Part shown: one piece after another, positions 8,776 through 15,975 of the stretch | How the letters are laid out: each line of letters opens with the position of its first letter | How positions within the stretch are numbered: the stretch's first letter is position 1 | NCBI GenBank assembly: GCA_039192165.1 | Contig: JBCCXD010000005.1 | Span: 124,001-188,000 of the forward strand | DNA length: 64,000 bases | Direction of reading: 5' to 3' | DNA from: Dinoroseobacter sp039192165 | GTDB lineage: Bacteria; Pseudomonadota; Alphaproteobacteria; Rhodobacterales; Rhodobacteraceae | Notes under the pieces: generated by a model | Told to the model about the DNA's origin: nothing | The model's database searches: none | What the model saw: only the letters and a program-made list of their open reading frames with translations | Translations under genes and position numbers: made by a program

Positions 8776-9614
8776 GCTTGGCGAAGTCCCAATATCAGAT
8801 CTCGACTAACCGGATCGCTGGTCAGTCTGTTCGAGTACATGTTGATCTGTTTCGACGGAAGCGCAGGAAGCTCGCCGCCATGTGACACCGTCTGGAGATA
8901 TGACGGAACCATGCCCTCCATCATCGCATGCACACCGAGGTCGGCGGACACGCTTGCCTCGATTGTACGGGAGCTATCTGCCTCAACTGCCATTTCCCAA
9001 GGTATGCCCGCCCCGTCTAGCGCGTCCTGCACCGAGCGCCGGAAGATGCAATTGTGCTCAAAAGCCAACCGCAGAGGCCGCTGGCGCCAGGCTGACCCAT
9101 CCGGCGCCCCTACCCACACAAGAGGCATCTCGCACAATGTCTCACCGCCTCCATCCGGCTCATCCTCTGTGGTGAGAATAACCGCCGCCTCGCCACGCGA
9201 GAACATTTGCTTCAGGCGCGTTGTGAAGGAAGAGACAAGCTGCACTTTCACACGAGGGTAGTCGGCATTGAACCTCTGCAGAACTTTGGGAATTGCCGGG
9301 TAGACGATGTCATGCGGCACCCCAAGAACGATCTCGCCCTCAAAAGCATGATCGGTCATCCTGGCGTAGATCTCGTCATTCAAAGACAACATCCGGCGGG
9401 CGTAACCCAAAAGCTGTTCTCCTGTCGCGGTAAGCGCGATCCCGCGCCCGGACCTGTCGAGAAGCGGAAGCCCCAATCCTTCTTCGAGCCGTTTGAGCTG
9501 CATCGACACTGCCGACTGCGTGAGGTTGAGCACCCCGGCCGCGCGGGTCACGCCACCATTCTCAGCAACCGCTACGAAGGAGCGCAAGGCAGTCATGTCC
9601 AGGTTACGAGGCAT
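8760..9614 (-). CDS. LysR-family transcriptional regulator
   Basis: 284 residues. The N-terminal winged HTH (LDMTALRSFVAVAENGGVTRAAGVLNLTQSAVS-like order, residues 5-63) is followed by a periplasmic-binding-protein-like effector domain (about 90-280). It is divergent from the small DUF1127 gene across a 126-bp AT-rich promoter region, the usual layout for a LysR regulator controlling a neighbour. The inducer is unknown. The 3' end overlaps the convergent oxidoreductase gene. Confidence 0.93.
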   Translation of the reverse strand: MPRNLDMTALRSFVAVAENGGVTRAAGVLNLTQSAVSMQLKRLEEGLGLPLLDRSGRGIALTATGEQLLGYARRMLSLNDEIYARMTDHAFEGEIVLGVPHDIVYPAIPKVLQRFNADYPRVKVQLVSSFTTRLKQMFSRGEAAVILTTEDEPDGGGETLCEMPLVWVGAPDGSAWRQRPLRLAFEHNCIFRRSVQDALDGAGIPWEMAVEADSSRTIEASVSADLGVHAMMEGMVPSYLQTVSHGGELPALPSKQINMYSNRLTSDPVSRDLILGLRQAYSAL

Positions 9615-9626
9615 ATCATCACCAAA

Positions 9627-9651
9627 AATGATTTAATAGATCACAATCATT
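9627..9651. promoter_or_regulatory. Inverted repeat between LysR and DUF1127 genes, candidate LysR operator
   Basis: AATGAT at 9627-9632 and ATCATT at 9646-9651 form a perfect inverted repeat with a 13-bp spacer, extended by A/T runs outside (AAAAATGAT ... ATCATTcGTTTTT). It lies 13 bp upstream of the LysR start and about 90 bp upstream of the DUF1127 gene. The position and the T-N-A dyad character fit a LysR autoregulatory site. Confidence 0.45.
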
Positions 9652-9740
9652 CGTTTTTAAAATGTATCACAAGGGATCATATTCATCAACAGAAAGAATG
9701 AGACACCCCGGAGACATCAGGAATAAGAAAGGATCATCTC

Positions 9741-9971
9741 ATGTTCAGCTCGTCCCACGCCTCTTCCTCGTTTTCCTTTGCACGCCTTCGCAGCGCCCTG
9801 CCCCGCGTTTCCCTTGATACGCTTCTTCACCTCGATGGCCTGCGTCGCCAGCGTTTTGCGTTGAAAGCTCTCGATGCGCATCTTCTACAAGACATCGGAG
9901 TGACCCAGGAGGAGGCTGAGGCTGAGAGCCGGCGCGCCGTATGGGATGTGCCCGCTGGCTTTCGTTTGTAA
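9741..9971 (+). CDS. Small DUF1127 (YjiS-like) protein
   Basis: 76 residues. The N terminus is Ser/Phe-rich. The C-terminal half has the DUF1127 pattern: LDTLLHLDGLRRQRFALKALD followed by LLQDIGVTQEEAEAESRR (arginine-rich helix, then L.DIG.t..ea..E). In alphaproteobacteria such small basic proteins bind RNA or affect phosphate, carbon and motility regulation. An AAGGA element lies about 10 nt upstream of the ATG. It is divergent from the LysR gene, and a strong hairpin follows the stop codon. Confidence 0.82.
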   Translation: MFSSSHASSSFSFARLRSALPRVSLDTLLHLDGLRRQRFALKALDAHLLQDIGVTQEEAEAESRRAVWDVPAGFRL

Positions 9972-9977
9972 CCGTCT

Positions 9978-10014
9978 GCGCAAAAATTCACATGTTAGAT
10001 GTGGATTTTTGCGC
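9978..10014. terminator. Long perfect hairpin after the DUF1127 gene
   Basis: The arms GCGCAAAAAT and ATTTTTGCGC pair over 10 bp, and inner CACAT/ATGTG adds 5 bp around a 5-nt loop, with one mismatch pair between them. It starts 7 nt after the stop codon at 9971. The T-run lies inside the descending arm, so it probably acts as a bidirectional-type terminator or an mRNA 3' protector. Confidence 0.6.
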
Positions 10015-10072
10015 TAACTCGAAAAACAAGCGAAAATCTACTGTTTTTGGCATCTCCAGATGCGCTTCCCCC

Positions 10073-10145
10073 CCTTGAAAAAGATCTCAAACCCGCCAAT
10101 ATCTGACCCAACCGGGCCGCGCCATCGGTCCGTTCTTTTTCAAGG
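10073..10145 (+). promoter_or_regulatory. Leader inverted repeat that can pair across the ribosome site of the Bax-inhibitor gene
   Basis: CCTTGAAAAAGA (10073-10084) and TCTTTTTCAAGG (10134-10145) are perfect 12-bp complements separated by 49 nt. The right arm ends inside the Shine-Dalgarno element (AAGGAGG, 10142-10148) of the ATG at 10154. If transcribed, the stem would partly hide the ribosome site. Whether the left arm is in the mRNA depends on the unmapped promoter. Confidence 0.5.
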
Positions 10146-10153
10146 AGGGTTCT

Positions 10154-10894
10154 ATGGCACAATACGACACGATCCGCACGGCTGGCGCAGGCGTGCGCAC
10201 CGCGCAGATCGACGAGGGTCTGCGCGCCCATTTTAACAAGGTTTATGGGCTCATGTCCGTTGCGATGGTGCTGACAGGTGCTGTTGCATGGGCGGTAGGT
10301 TCAAATGACGCGCTGCTGGGCATCTTCCGTGACCCGGCGACCCTCCAGCCGAATATCCTCGGCTGGATTGCGATGTTTGCACCGCTGATCATGGTGTTTG
10401 CCTTCAGTGCAATGATCAACAAAATGTCCGCCTCGGCGGCGCAAGTGTTCTTCTATGCATTTGCTGCAGCGATGGGGCTGTCCATCAGCTATATCTTCGC
10501 ACTCTACACGGGTGTATCTATCGCGCAGACATTCCTGGTCACAGCGATCGCATTCTCGGGTCTGAGCCTTTACGGGTACACGACGAAAAAGGACCTGAGT
10601 GGTTGGGGACGCTTCCTGATCATGGGTCTGATCGGCCTGATCGCGGCGATGATCGTCAACATCTTCTTGGGCTCGCCGGCGATCGCATTTGCGGTATCGG
10701 TGATCGGTGTGCTGATATTTGCGGCTCTGACCGCCTATGACACTCAGCGCATCAAGACTGAGTACATTCAGCATGCGCAATATGGCGATCAGGAATGGCT
10801 GGCGAAGTCGGCGATTTTCGGCGCGCTGTCGCTCTACCTGAACTTCATCAACATGTTCATGTTTCTGCTGCAGTTCCTGGGCAACCGCGAATAG
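10154..10894 (+). CDS. Bax inhibitor-1/YccA family membrane protein
   Basis: 246 residues with seven predicted membrane segments (for example MLIMVFAFSAMI-type and FIMGLIGLIAAMIVNIF-type stretches between about 30 and 240). The C-terminal signature is ALTAYDTQRIK, then SAIFGALSLYLNFINMFMFLLQFLG, characteristic of BI-1/YccA proteins, where the acidic residue lines a pH-sensitive Ca2+ leak site. In bacteria YccA modulates FtsH; the FtsH partners hflK and hflC are at the other end of this window. Strong AAGGAGG ribosome site, and a terminator follows. Confidence 0.93.
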   Translation: MAQYDTIRTAGAGVRTAQIDEGLRAHFNKVYGLMSVAMVLTGAVAWAVGSNDALLGIFRDPATLQPNILGWIAMFAPLIMVFAFSAMINKMSASAAQVFFYAFAAAMGLSISYIFALYTGVSIAQTFLVTAIAFSGLSLYGYTTKKDLSGWGRFLIMGLIGLIAAMIVNIFLGSPAIAFAVSVIGVLIFAALTAYDTQRIKTEYIQHAQYGDQEWLAKSAIFGALSLYLNFINMFMFLLQFLGNRE

Positions 10895-10916
10895 GAACGC
10901 AGAAGTTGCAACCAGA

Positions 10917-10946
10917 AAAGGCCGGCGCTTGCGCCGGCCTTTTTAT
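10917..10946 (+). terminator. Rho-independent terminator after the Bax-inhibitor-1 gene
   Basis: AAAAGGCCGGCGC and GCGCCGGCCTTTT form a 13-bp stem with a 2-nt apex (in practice a slightly shorter stem and a 4-nt loop), followed by TTTATTTT. Nearly symmetrical, so it may also work for the opposite strand gene ending at 10969. Confidence 0.9.
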
Positions 10947-10968
10947 TTTGATGCCGAAGCTGTCGAAT

Positions 10969-11442
10969 TCAGAGGCAGTTCAGAGCGATCGCATAGGAGC
11001 TTGGCGCGCGCCACGCCGGACCCGACGCTGCGCATGGGCTTACGGTATTGACCATGCTCTTGAGGGCCTCGGACTGATCAATAGAACCGTTTGCGCGGTC
11101 GGCGTGGGCCACTAAGAAATCGTACCCGTCATAGTTCACCTGCGTAACAGTAAAGCTCTGCCCACCGGCATTCATTGCAATGCCATCGCGCGATTTGCGT
11201 TCAGTCATAGATAGCGCGGCAGCTTCATTCTGAGATACCGGCGTGTTGTTGCGGCGCATCTCCTTCGACGTGAACGAGAAGCTCGGGGCAGACCGCCGAG
11301 CAGAAATTGCCTGCGCCTGTGCTTCTTCCCGCGCGTCGATAGCCGCTGCAGACGACCCCACTGGATATTTGTCAAACCCCACCAGGTTGGGCTCGCAGGC
11401 GGCAAGTGCGGCGGCGGGCAAAAGAAATAGAAGCGGACGCAT
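10969..11442 (-). CDS. Hypothetical lipoprotein
   Basis: 157 residues. The signal peptide (MRPLLFLLPAAALAAC) ends in a lipobox, with the lipidated Cys at 16. The mature protein is polar, with an Ala/Gln-rich helical stretch (AAAIDAREEAQAQAIS) and a C-terminal VNYDGYDFLVAHADRANGS segment; two later cysteines (CAAS and NCL at the very end) could form a disulfide. I do not recognise a named family. It is convergent with the Bax-inhibitor gene and shares its terminator region. Confidence 0.75.
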   Translation of the reverse strand: MRPLLFLLPAAALAACEPNLVGFDKYPVGSSAAAIDAREEAQAQAISARRSAPSFSFTSKEMRRNNTPVSQNEAAALSMTERKSRDGIAMNAGGQSFTVTQVNYDGYDFLVAHADRANGSIDQSEALKSMVNTVSPCAASGPAWRAPSSYAIALNCL

Positions 11443-11541
11443 TGCAAGTCTCCGGCTTGGTCACTTTCCTGCGTTTTCAAATACCAAGATGGCGAGAACG
11501 CGGCAAGTTTACGAGACTTTAGAACAAGGGCCGTCTGCGGC

Positions 11542-12042
11542 CTAAAGGTCACGAAGCATCCGGACAGACTGGAACGGGAGGTTCGCTGGCCCGATCGGGA
11601 CCGTCACCGCCTCCGCTCCCTTAAAACCCAAAGCGCGATAAAAAGGTTCTGCGGTAAGGGTGGACAGAACCTCGAGAGTCTCAATCCCTGTGGTCCTGGC
11701 AGAGCGAAAGATGTGCTCCATAAGCGCCCGCCCGTGTCCACGGCGGGTGTGCCTGTAATCCGTGACGACATGACGAACATGACCGCGCAAAGGCAAATAA
11801 GCGGAGCCTTTGGGCGCACCGCGTGTCCAGCCGCCGGCTGCGCAAAGCGCGCCACCCTGCTCCAAGACGAAGTAAGTTCCACAGGTAACCAGCGCGGGCT
11901 GTGCACGCGAAATCAGAGGAAGCGCGGTAACCATTGTGGAGGGCGCGTAGTCTCGTTTGAGCTGCTTTGGGTAGCTGGACGACAACAGCCCGTCGACCGG
12001 TTCGACGTCCTGTATCGTGGCTGGGCGAATTGTGAGCGACAT
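11542..12042 (-). CDS. GNAT-family N-acetyltransferase
   Basis: 166 residues from ATG 12042 (MSLTIRPATIQDVEPVDGLL); longer in-frame extensions run through the rpmG terminator and are rejected. The acetyl-CoA-binding motif A is VTDYRHTRRGHGRALMEHIFRSA (R-R-G-x-G-R/A), followed by FYRALGFKG, typical of GNAT motif B. A pyrophosphate-loop and the beta-bulge region are visible. The acceptor is unknown. It is downstream of rpmG on the same strand but separated by a terminator. Confidence 0.87.
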   Translation of the reverse strand: MSLTIRPATIQDVEPVDGLLSSSYPKQLKRDYAPSTMVTALPLISRAQPALVTCGTYFVLEQGGALCAAGGWTRGAPKGSAYLPLRGHVRHVVTDYRHTRRGHGRALMEHIFRSARTTGIETLEVLSTLTAEPFYRALGFKGAEAVTVPIGPANLPFQSVRMLRDL

Positions 12043-12073
12043 ACCAACAGAGATGGCGCAGCCCAGAGAAAAG

Positions 12074-12102
12074 AAAAGCCGCGCTGGTGGGCGCGGCCTT
12101 TT
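12074..12102 (-). terminator. Rho-independent terminator of rpmG
   Basis: Read on the minus strand, GCCGCGC and GCGCGGC pair over 7 bp with a 6-nt loop, flanked by A/T-rich ends and followed by TTTTCTTTTC. It lies 23 bp after the rpmG stop. Confidence 0.85.
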
Positions 12103-12124
12103 CAAGTCGGTCTTTGGGGCGAGA

Positions 12125-12292
12125 TTACTTGATCTTACCTTCCTTATATTCGACGTGCTTGCGGGCGACCGGGTCATACTTTTTGACAACCATCTTCTCA
12201 GTCATCGTACGTGCATTTTTCTTGGTCACATAGAAGTGGCCAGTATCCGCAGTGGAGTTCAGGCGGATCTTGATCGTGGTCGGCTTCGCCAT
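12125..12292 (-). CDS. rpmG: 50S ribosomal protein L33
   Basis: 55 residues, beginning MAKPTTIKIRLNSTA and ending YKEGKIK, the exact length and pattern of bacterial L33 (GHFYVTKKNART, KYDPVARKHVEY). It has no cysteines, so it is the zinc-independent (C-) form. A component of the large ribosomal subunit near the E site. The start is ATG 12292, with a GGAG about 8 nt upstream. A terminator follows, and the RNase P RNA gene lies 102 bp upstream on the same strand. Confidence 0.96.
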   Translation of the reverse strand: MAKPTTIKIRLNSTADTGHFYVTKKNARTMTEKMVVKKYDPVARKHVEYKEGKIK

Positions 12293-12393
12293 GGTGTGAT
12301 CTCCTTGACGGGGTTACGGGCAAAGGGCGCACGCCCTTAGATAAACTTGAAGCCCGGCTTTTACCCGGCCAGACCGAGCTGTCAACCGGAATC

Positions 12394-12787
12394 ACTGCGC
12401 GGGAAGGCCTGTAAGCCGGATTCTGTCCCAGGGTTGCCCCCTTGGATGACCATTCCTCTGAGCGGCCTGTTGCCAGGCGCGCTTTAGCTGCCAACCCGGA
12501 CCCCTGGATCGAAGCAACCCGGCGCTTGCACGCTACGGGGTCCCTATTTGGCATTGCTCCCGGTGGGGCTTGCCGTGCCGGAGCTGTTGCCAGCTCCGCG
12601 GTGGGCTCTTACCCCACCGTTTCATCCTTACCCCGGCATTGCGAGGCGGTTTGATTTCTGTGGCGCTTTCCGTCGGGTTTCCCCGCCCGGGGGTTACCCG
12701 GCACCGTTGCTTCTTGGAGTCCGGACTTTCCTCGACAACCGGAATGACCCAGCAGCCGCGGCCATCCAGCCCACCCGCGCGCCGGTT
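12394..12787 (-). ncRNA. rnpB: RNase P RNA (bacterial class A)
   Basis: Read on the minus strand, the RNA begins with a P1 strand (GCGCGCGGG) that pairs with CCCGCGC at the 3' end near 12395-12403. The universally conserved core segments are present: GAGGAAAGTCCGGACTCC in the 5' part (about 12718-12735) and ACAGAATCCGGCTTACAG close to the 3' end. In between are GGGTAAGGATGAAACGGTGG-like and AGAGCCCACCGC regions typical of alphaproteobacterial RNase P RNA. It processes tRNA 5' ends. Ends are approximate (a few nt). The 5' end nearly touches the stop codon of the upstream amidase gene, so the rnpB promoter probably lies inside that gene. Confidence 0.95.
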
Positions 12788-12790
12788 GGC

Positions 12791-13525
12791 TTAGGCTTTG
12801 GTACGGCTTGCGTCAACGCTGAAATGTGCCGCGAGCTCCGCCGCCAGGGCCATATCCGCAGGTTCAAGTGGTCCCCTGGCGCCGGGGCGAAAGCGCGACC
12901 GAAAGGCGCTTAGAAGTTTCTGGATGTCAGTTATTGTTGTCATACCGAAGCTTGCGAGATCGGCTATAAAACGCTTTTCATCCACGGCCTGGGCTTTGCC
13001 AGCATCGGGCCAGATTGCCAACCCCTGGCGCGCGAGACGGCGCCAGTCGAACCGTGGGCCAGGATCAATCTTGCGGTGGGGGGCCATGTCGGAATGCCCT
13101 ATGACCCCTGCAGGCCCAATACCCCAGCGGCCCATGATGTCCGGCAGTAACGCTTCGAGGGCATCCATGAGAGACGCGGAAAAAGGCGAGCTGCCGTCAT
13201 TGTCGAGCTCGATGCCAATAGAATGGCTGTTCACGTCCGAAATTGCGCCCCAGCGCCCTGCTCCGGCATGCCAAGCACGGTTTTCTTCAGCAACAAGCCG
13301 CAGGACGTCCCCGTTCTCAGCAATCAGGTAATGCGCCGAGACCTCGGACGCAGGGTTGCACAGCCATTCACAGGCGTCCCTGGCCGATGCCATCGCCGTA
13401 TAGTGAAGCACAATCAGAGAAGGCTGCGCATTGTCACGCCTGCCTCCGAAATTCGGAGACGGCCGCTCGATGATCGGAGTCAGTTGCGCACCGCCAGCCG
13501 GAAAGGCGCCGGGTTCCAGCCGCAT
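12791..13525 (-). CDS. N-acetylmuramoyl-L-alanine amidase (AmpD/amidase_2 type)
   Basis: 244 residues from ATG 13525. Amidase_2 zinc-site motifs: IVLHYTAM (first His), ENRAWHAGAGRW and VIGHSDMAPHRKIDPGPRFDW (second His and catalytic region). The C-terminal tail resembles a helical peptidoglycan-binding-like segment (ITDIQKLLSAF). It cleaves the amide between MurNAc and the stem peptide; in AmpD it recycles anhydro-muropeptides. No signal peptide is obvious, which favours a cytoplasmic recycling role. The start overlaps the upstream gene by 46 bp; the family N terminus begins nearer the IIERPSPNFGGRR motif, so a shorter version with a rare start is possible. Confidence 0.88.
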   Translation of the reverse strand: MRLEPGAFPAGGAQLTPIIERPSPNFGGRRDNAQPSLIVLHYTAMASARDACEWLCNPASEVSAHYLIAENGDVLRLVAEENRAWHAGAGRWGAISDVNSHSIGIELDNDGSSPFSASLMDALEALLPDIMGRWGIGPAGVIGHSDMAPHRKIDPGPRFDWRRLARQGLAIWPDAGKAQAVDEKRFIADLASFGMTTITDIQKLLSAFRSRFRPGARGPLEPADMALAAELAAHFSVDASRTKA

Positions 13526-14142
13526 ACGAAGCCGTCCCCATCCGGGTCCATTCCGCGACCGTCGCGCTGCGGGCCACCAGAATTCAGGAACGCCTGTTGC
13601 GCGTCGTTGGGACCATCATACCGCGCACAGGCGCGTGCCGCGCGTTCGGTAGATCCGCCTGACCGGGGATAGACCGACTGGCCGACAGTGTTGCTGGTTG
13701 ACAGAGCATAACGAACGATGTCGTCAAAACTGTCTCCGCCAGGGCGCGTCGGCACAGCTTCCGGTTCAACGACCTGGTAGAGCTCGCGCTGAGCAGCAAT
13801 GCGCGCGGCATCATCCTCGATGCTAACCCGGTCAGAAACCGCTCCGAAATCATTCTCGTCAGAAATCCCAGGGCCGCGCGCCAGAAGAGCTGTGCCCGCT
13901 AGCGGCGCTCCGTCTGCGCCAGCGGCTTGCGCGCCCTGTACATCCGTCAGTGGCGCATCTTGGCCAGCTGGCAAAACCAAAGCATTGCCCGTCGCTAAGG
14001 CTTCGTCACGCGCGCGGCGTTCCGCCTCAAATGAGTCGTAGTCCGAGAACCCAACGCCCCGGTCGTCGGGAACAGATGGATCGCAGGCGGCCAGGCTGAG
14101 TCCGGCGGCTGCGCAAAGGCTGAGACTGATAAACCGTTTCAT
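13480..14142 (-). CDS. Lipoprotein with C-terminal excalibur-like Asp-Gly motif
   Basis: 220 residues. Signal peptide with lipobox LAAC (Cys20). The middle is low-complexity and Ala/Gly/Asp-rich. The C terminus has ARACARYDGPNDAQQAFL followed by DPDGDGFVCGWNPAPFR, which resembles the excalibur Ca-binding motif (DxDxDGxxC) and its paired cysteine. The function is unknown; excalibur tails are found on extracellular nucleases and surface proteins. Its 3' end overlaps the AmpD-type amidase start, so they are probably co-transcribed, and it follows gatA with a 9-bp gap. Confidence 0.78.
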   Translation of the reverse strand: MKRFISLSLCAAAGLSLAACDPSVPDDRGVGFSDYDSFEAERRARDEALATGNALVLPAGQDAPLTDVQGAQAAGADGAPLAGTALLARGPGISDENDFGAVSDRVSIEDDAARIAAQRELYQVVEPEAVPTRPGGDSFDDIVRYALSTSNTVGQSVYPRSGGSTERAARACARYDGPNDAQQAFLNSGGPQRDGRGMDPDGDGFVCGWNPAPFRLAVRN

Positions 14143-14151
14143 GCCGAGACC

Positions 14152-15639
14152 CTACCACCAGCGCGCAGGCTTGGCCACAAATGCCGCAGCTCGCTCAAGC
14201 GCATAAGCGGTATTGAGCAGGTCCCCCTCTTCCCATGGGCGACCAATGAGCTGCAGCCCCAGGGGCAGACCCCGCTTGTCGAGACCAACAGGTACAGCGA
14301 TCCCCGGCAGACCGGCAAGGTTCACGGTCACCGTAAAGACGTCGTTGAGGTACATTTGAACCGGGTCGGCATCCGACATCTCGCCAAGGCCGAACGCAGG
14401 GGACGGCGTAGCAGGTGTCAGGATCGCATCGATCCCCTCAGCAAACACGGTTTCAAAGTCCTGCTTGATCAGTGTCCGAACCTTTCTCGCACGGTTATAG
14501 TAGGCATCATAAAAGCCCGCCGAGAGCACATAGGTCCCAATCATGATGCGGCGCTGAACCTCGTTTCCGAAGCCCTCGGCCCGCGTTTTCTCGTACATCT
14601 CGGTGATGCCGTCGCCCTGGCTCAGTTTGGCTCGGTGGCCGAAGCGTACGCCATCGTACCGCGCAAGGTTTGAGGACGCCTCGGCCGGCGCAATCACGTA
14701 ATATGCAGGTAGCGCGTATTTCGTGTGCGGCAGCGAGATGTCTCGAATCTCTGCGCCGGCATCGCGCAACATATCGGTGCCCGTGTGCCAGAGCGCTTCA
14801 ATCTCGTCGGGCATGCCGTCCATGCGGTATTCTTTTGGGATCCCTATGATTTTGCCCTTGATGTCGCCAGTCAGCATCGCCTCAAAATCCGGCACGGGCA
14901 AATCAGCCGAGGTGCTGTCTTTTGGATCGTGCCCGGCCATGGCCGACAGCATGATCGCCGCATCGCGCACATCTTTTGTCATGGGTCCCGCCTGGTCGAG
15001 CGACGAGGCAAACGCTACGATACCCCAGCGCGAACACCGCCCATAGGTGGGCTTCATCCCAGTAATGCCCACAAGCGCCGCCGGCTGACGAATGGATCCG
15101 CCGGTATCGGTGCCCGTTGCCGCCAAACAGAGATCAGACGCCACAGCTGACGCCGAGCCGCCCGAAGAGCCACCCGGTGTCAGCGCCGTGTCATCGCCTT
15201 CGCGCCGCCAGGGATTTACGGCATTTCCATAAACTGAAGTTTCGTTCGACGAGCCCATTGCAAACTCGTCCATATTTAGCTTGCCCAGCATGACGGCGCC
15301 CGCAGAAAACAGGTTTGTCGTGACAGTACTTTCGTATTCCGGCTTAAAGCCTTCGAGAATGCCCGAGGCCGCTTGAGAGGGCACGCCCTCGGTGCAAAAC
15401 AGGTCCTTGATACCAAGCGGGATGCCCGTCATCGACGCGTTCTCTCCGGCCGCGATCCGCGCGTCGGCGGCCTTGGCCTGCTGCAACGCAAGATCCGGGG
15501 TTTTGTGCACAAAAGCACCCAGCGCGCCCGCTGCTTCAATCTCTGCAAGACAAGCTTCTGTAAGAGCGACCGATGTCGTCTCGCCCGATTTCAATGCGTC
15601 CCGGGCCTCCGAGATCTTAAGCTTTGTCAGATCGGACAT
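14152..15639 (-). CDS. gatA: Asp-tRNA(Asn)/Glu-tRNA(Gln) amidotransferase subunit A
   Basis: 495 residues, amidase-signature family. The Ser-cisSer-Lys triad region is intact: GIPLGIKDLF (Lys78), TPGGSSGGSA (about 155-163) and GTDTGGSIRQPAAL (nucleophile near Ser182). It releases ammonia from glutamine for conversion of Glu-tRNA(Gln)/Asp-tRNA(Asn). It starts 3 nt after the gatC stop (coupled). gatB is not in this window, which is common in this group. Confidence 0.97.
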   Translation of the reverse strand: MSDLTKLKISEARDALKSGETTSVALTEACLAEIEAAGALGAFVHKTPDLALQQAKAADARIAAGENASMTGIPLGIKDLFCTEGVPSQAASGILEGFKPEYESTVTTNLFSAGAVMLGKLNMDEFAMGSSNETSVYGNAVNPWRREGDDTALTPGGSSGGSASAVASDLCLAATGTDTGGSIRQPAALVGITGMKPTYGRCSRWGIVAFASSLDQAGPMTKDVRDAAIMLSAMAGHDPKDSTSADLPVPDFEAMLTGDIKGKIIGIPKEYRMDGMPDEIEALWHTGTDMLRDAGAEIRDISLPHTKYALPAYYVIAPAEASSNLARYDGVRFGHRAKLSQGDGITEMYEKTRAEGFGNEVQRRIMIGTYVLSAGFYDAYYNRARKVRTLIKQDFETVFAEGIDAILTPATPSPAFGLGEMSDADPVQMYLNDVFTVTVNLAGLPGIAVPVGLDKRGLPLGLQLIGRPWEEGDLLNTAYALERAAAFVAKPARWW

Positions 15640-15642
15640 GCT

Positions 15643-15930
15643 CTATTCCACCACTTTGGGGACAGCAAAGAAGCCCTCCCGCGCGTCGGGCGCGTTCGAG
15701 AGAATTTTGTCCTGCTGATCGCCGTCGGTCACTATATCCTCGCGCCGCTTGAGACGCATAGGCGTGACTGAGGTCATAGGCTCTACATTCTCCACATCCA
15801 CTTCCGCAAGCTGCTCGATGAAACCGAGAATGTCATTGAATTCCTGGGCAAGCGCGGGCAAAGCGTCGTCTTCCACTTTGATACGGGCGAGCTTCGCGAC
15901 ACGCCGCGCTGTCTCGATATCGATGGACAT
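15643..15930 (-). CDS. gatC: Asp-tRNA(Asn)/Glu-tRNA(Gln) amidotransferase subunit C
   Basis: 95 residues, matching GatC: N-terminal DIETARRVAKLARIKV, middle FNDILGFIEQLAEVDVENVEPMTSV and C-terminal LRREDIVTDGD...NAPDAREGFFAVPKVVE. GatC is a small belt subunit that stabilises the GatA-GatB complex. First gene of the gatCA pair. Confidence 0.97.
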   Translation of the reverse strand: MSIDIETARRVAKLARIKVEDDALPALAQEFNDILGFIEQLAEVDVENVEPMTSVTPMRLKRREDIVTDGDQQDKILSNAPDAREGFFAVPKVVE

Positions 15931-15975
15931 GGATGTGGCTCCGTTTGGGGCACGAGAATTTTCGTCCCGGCGGGT

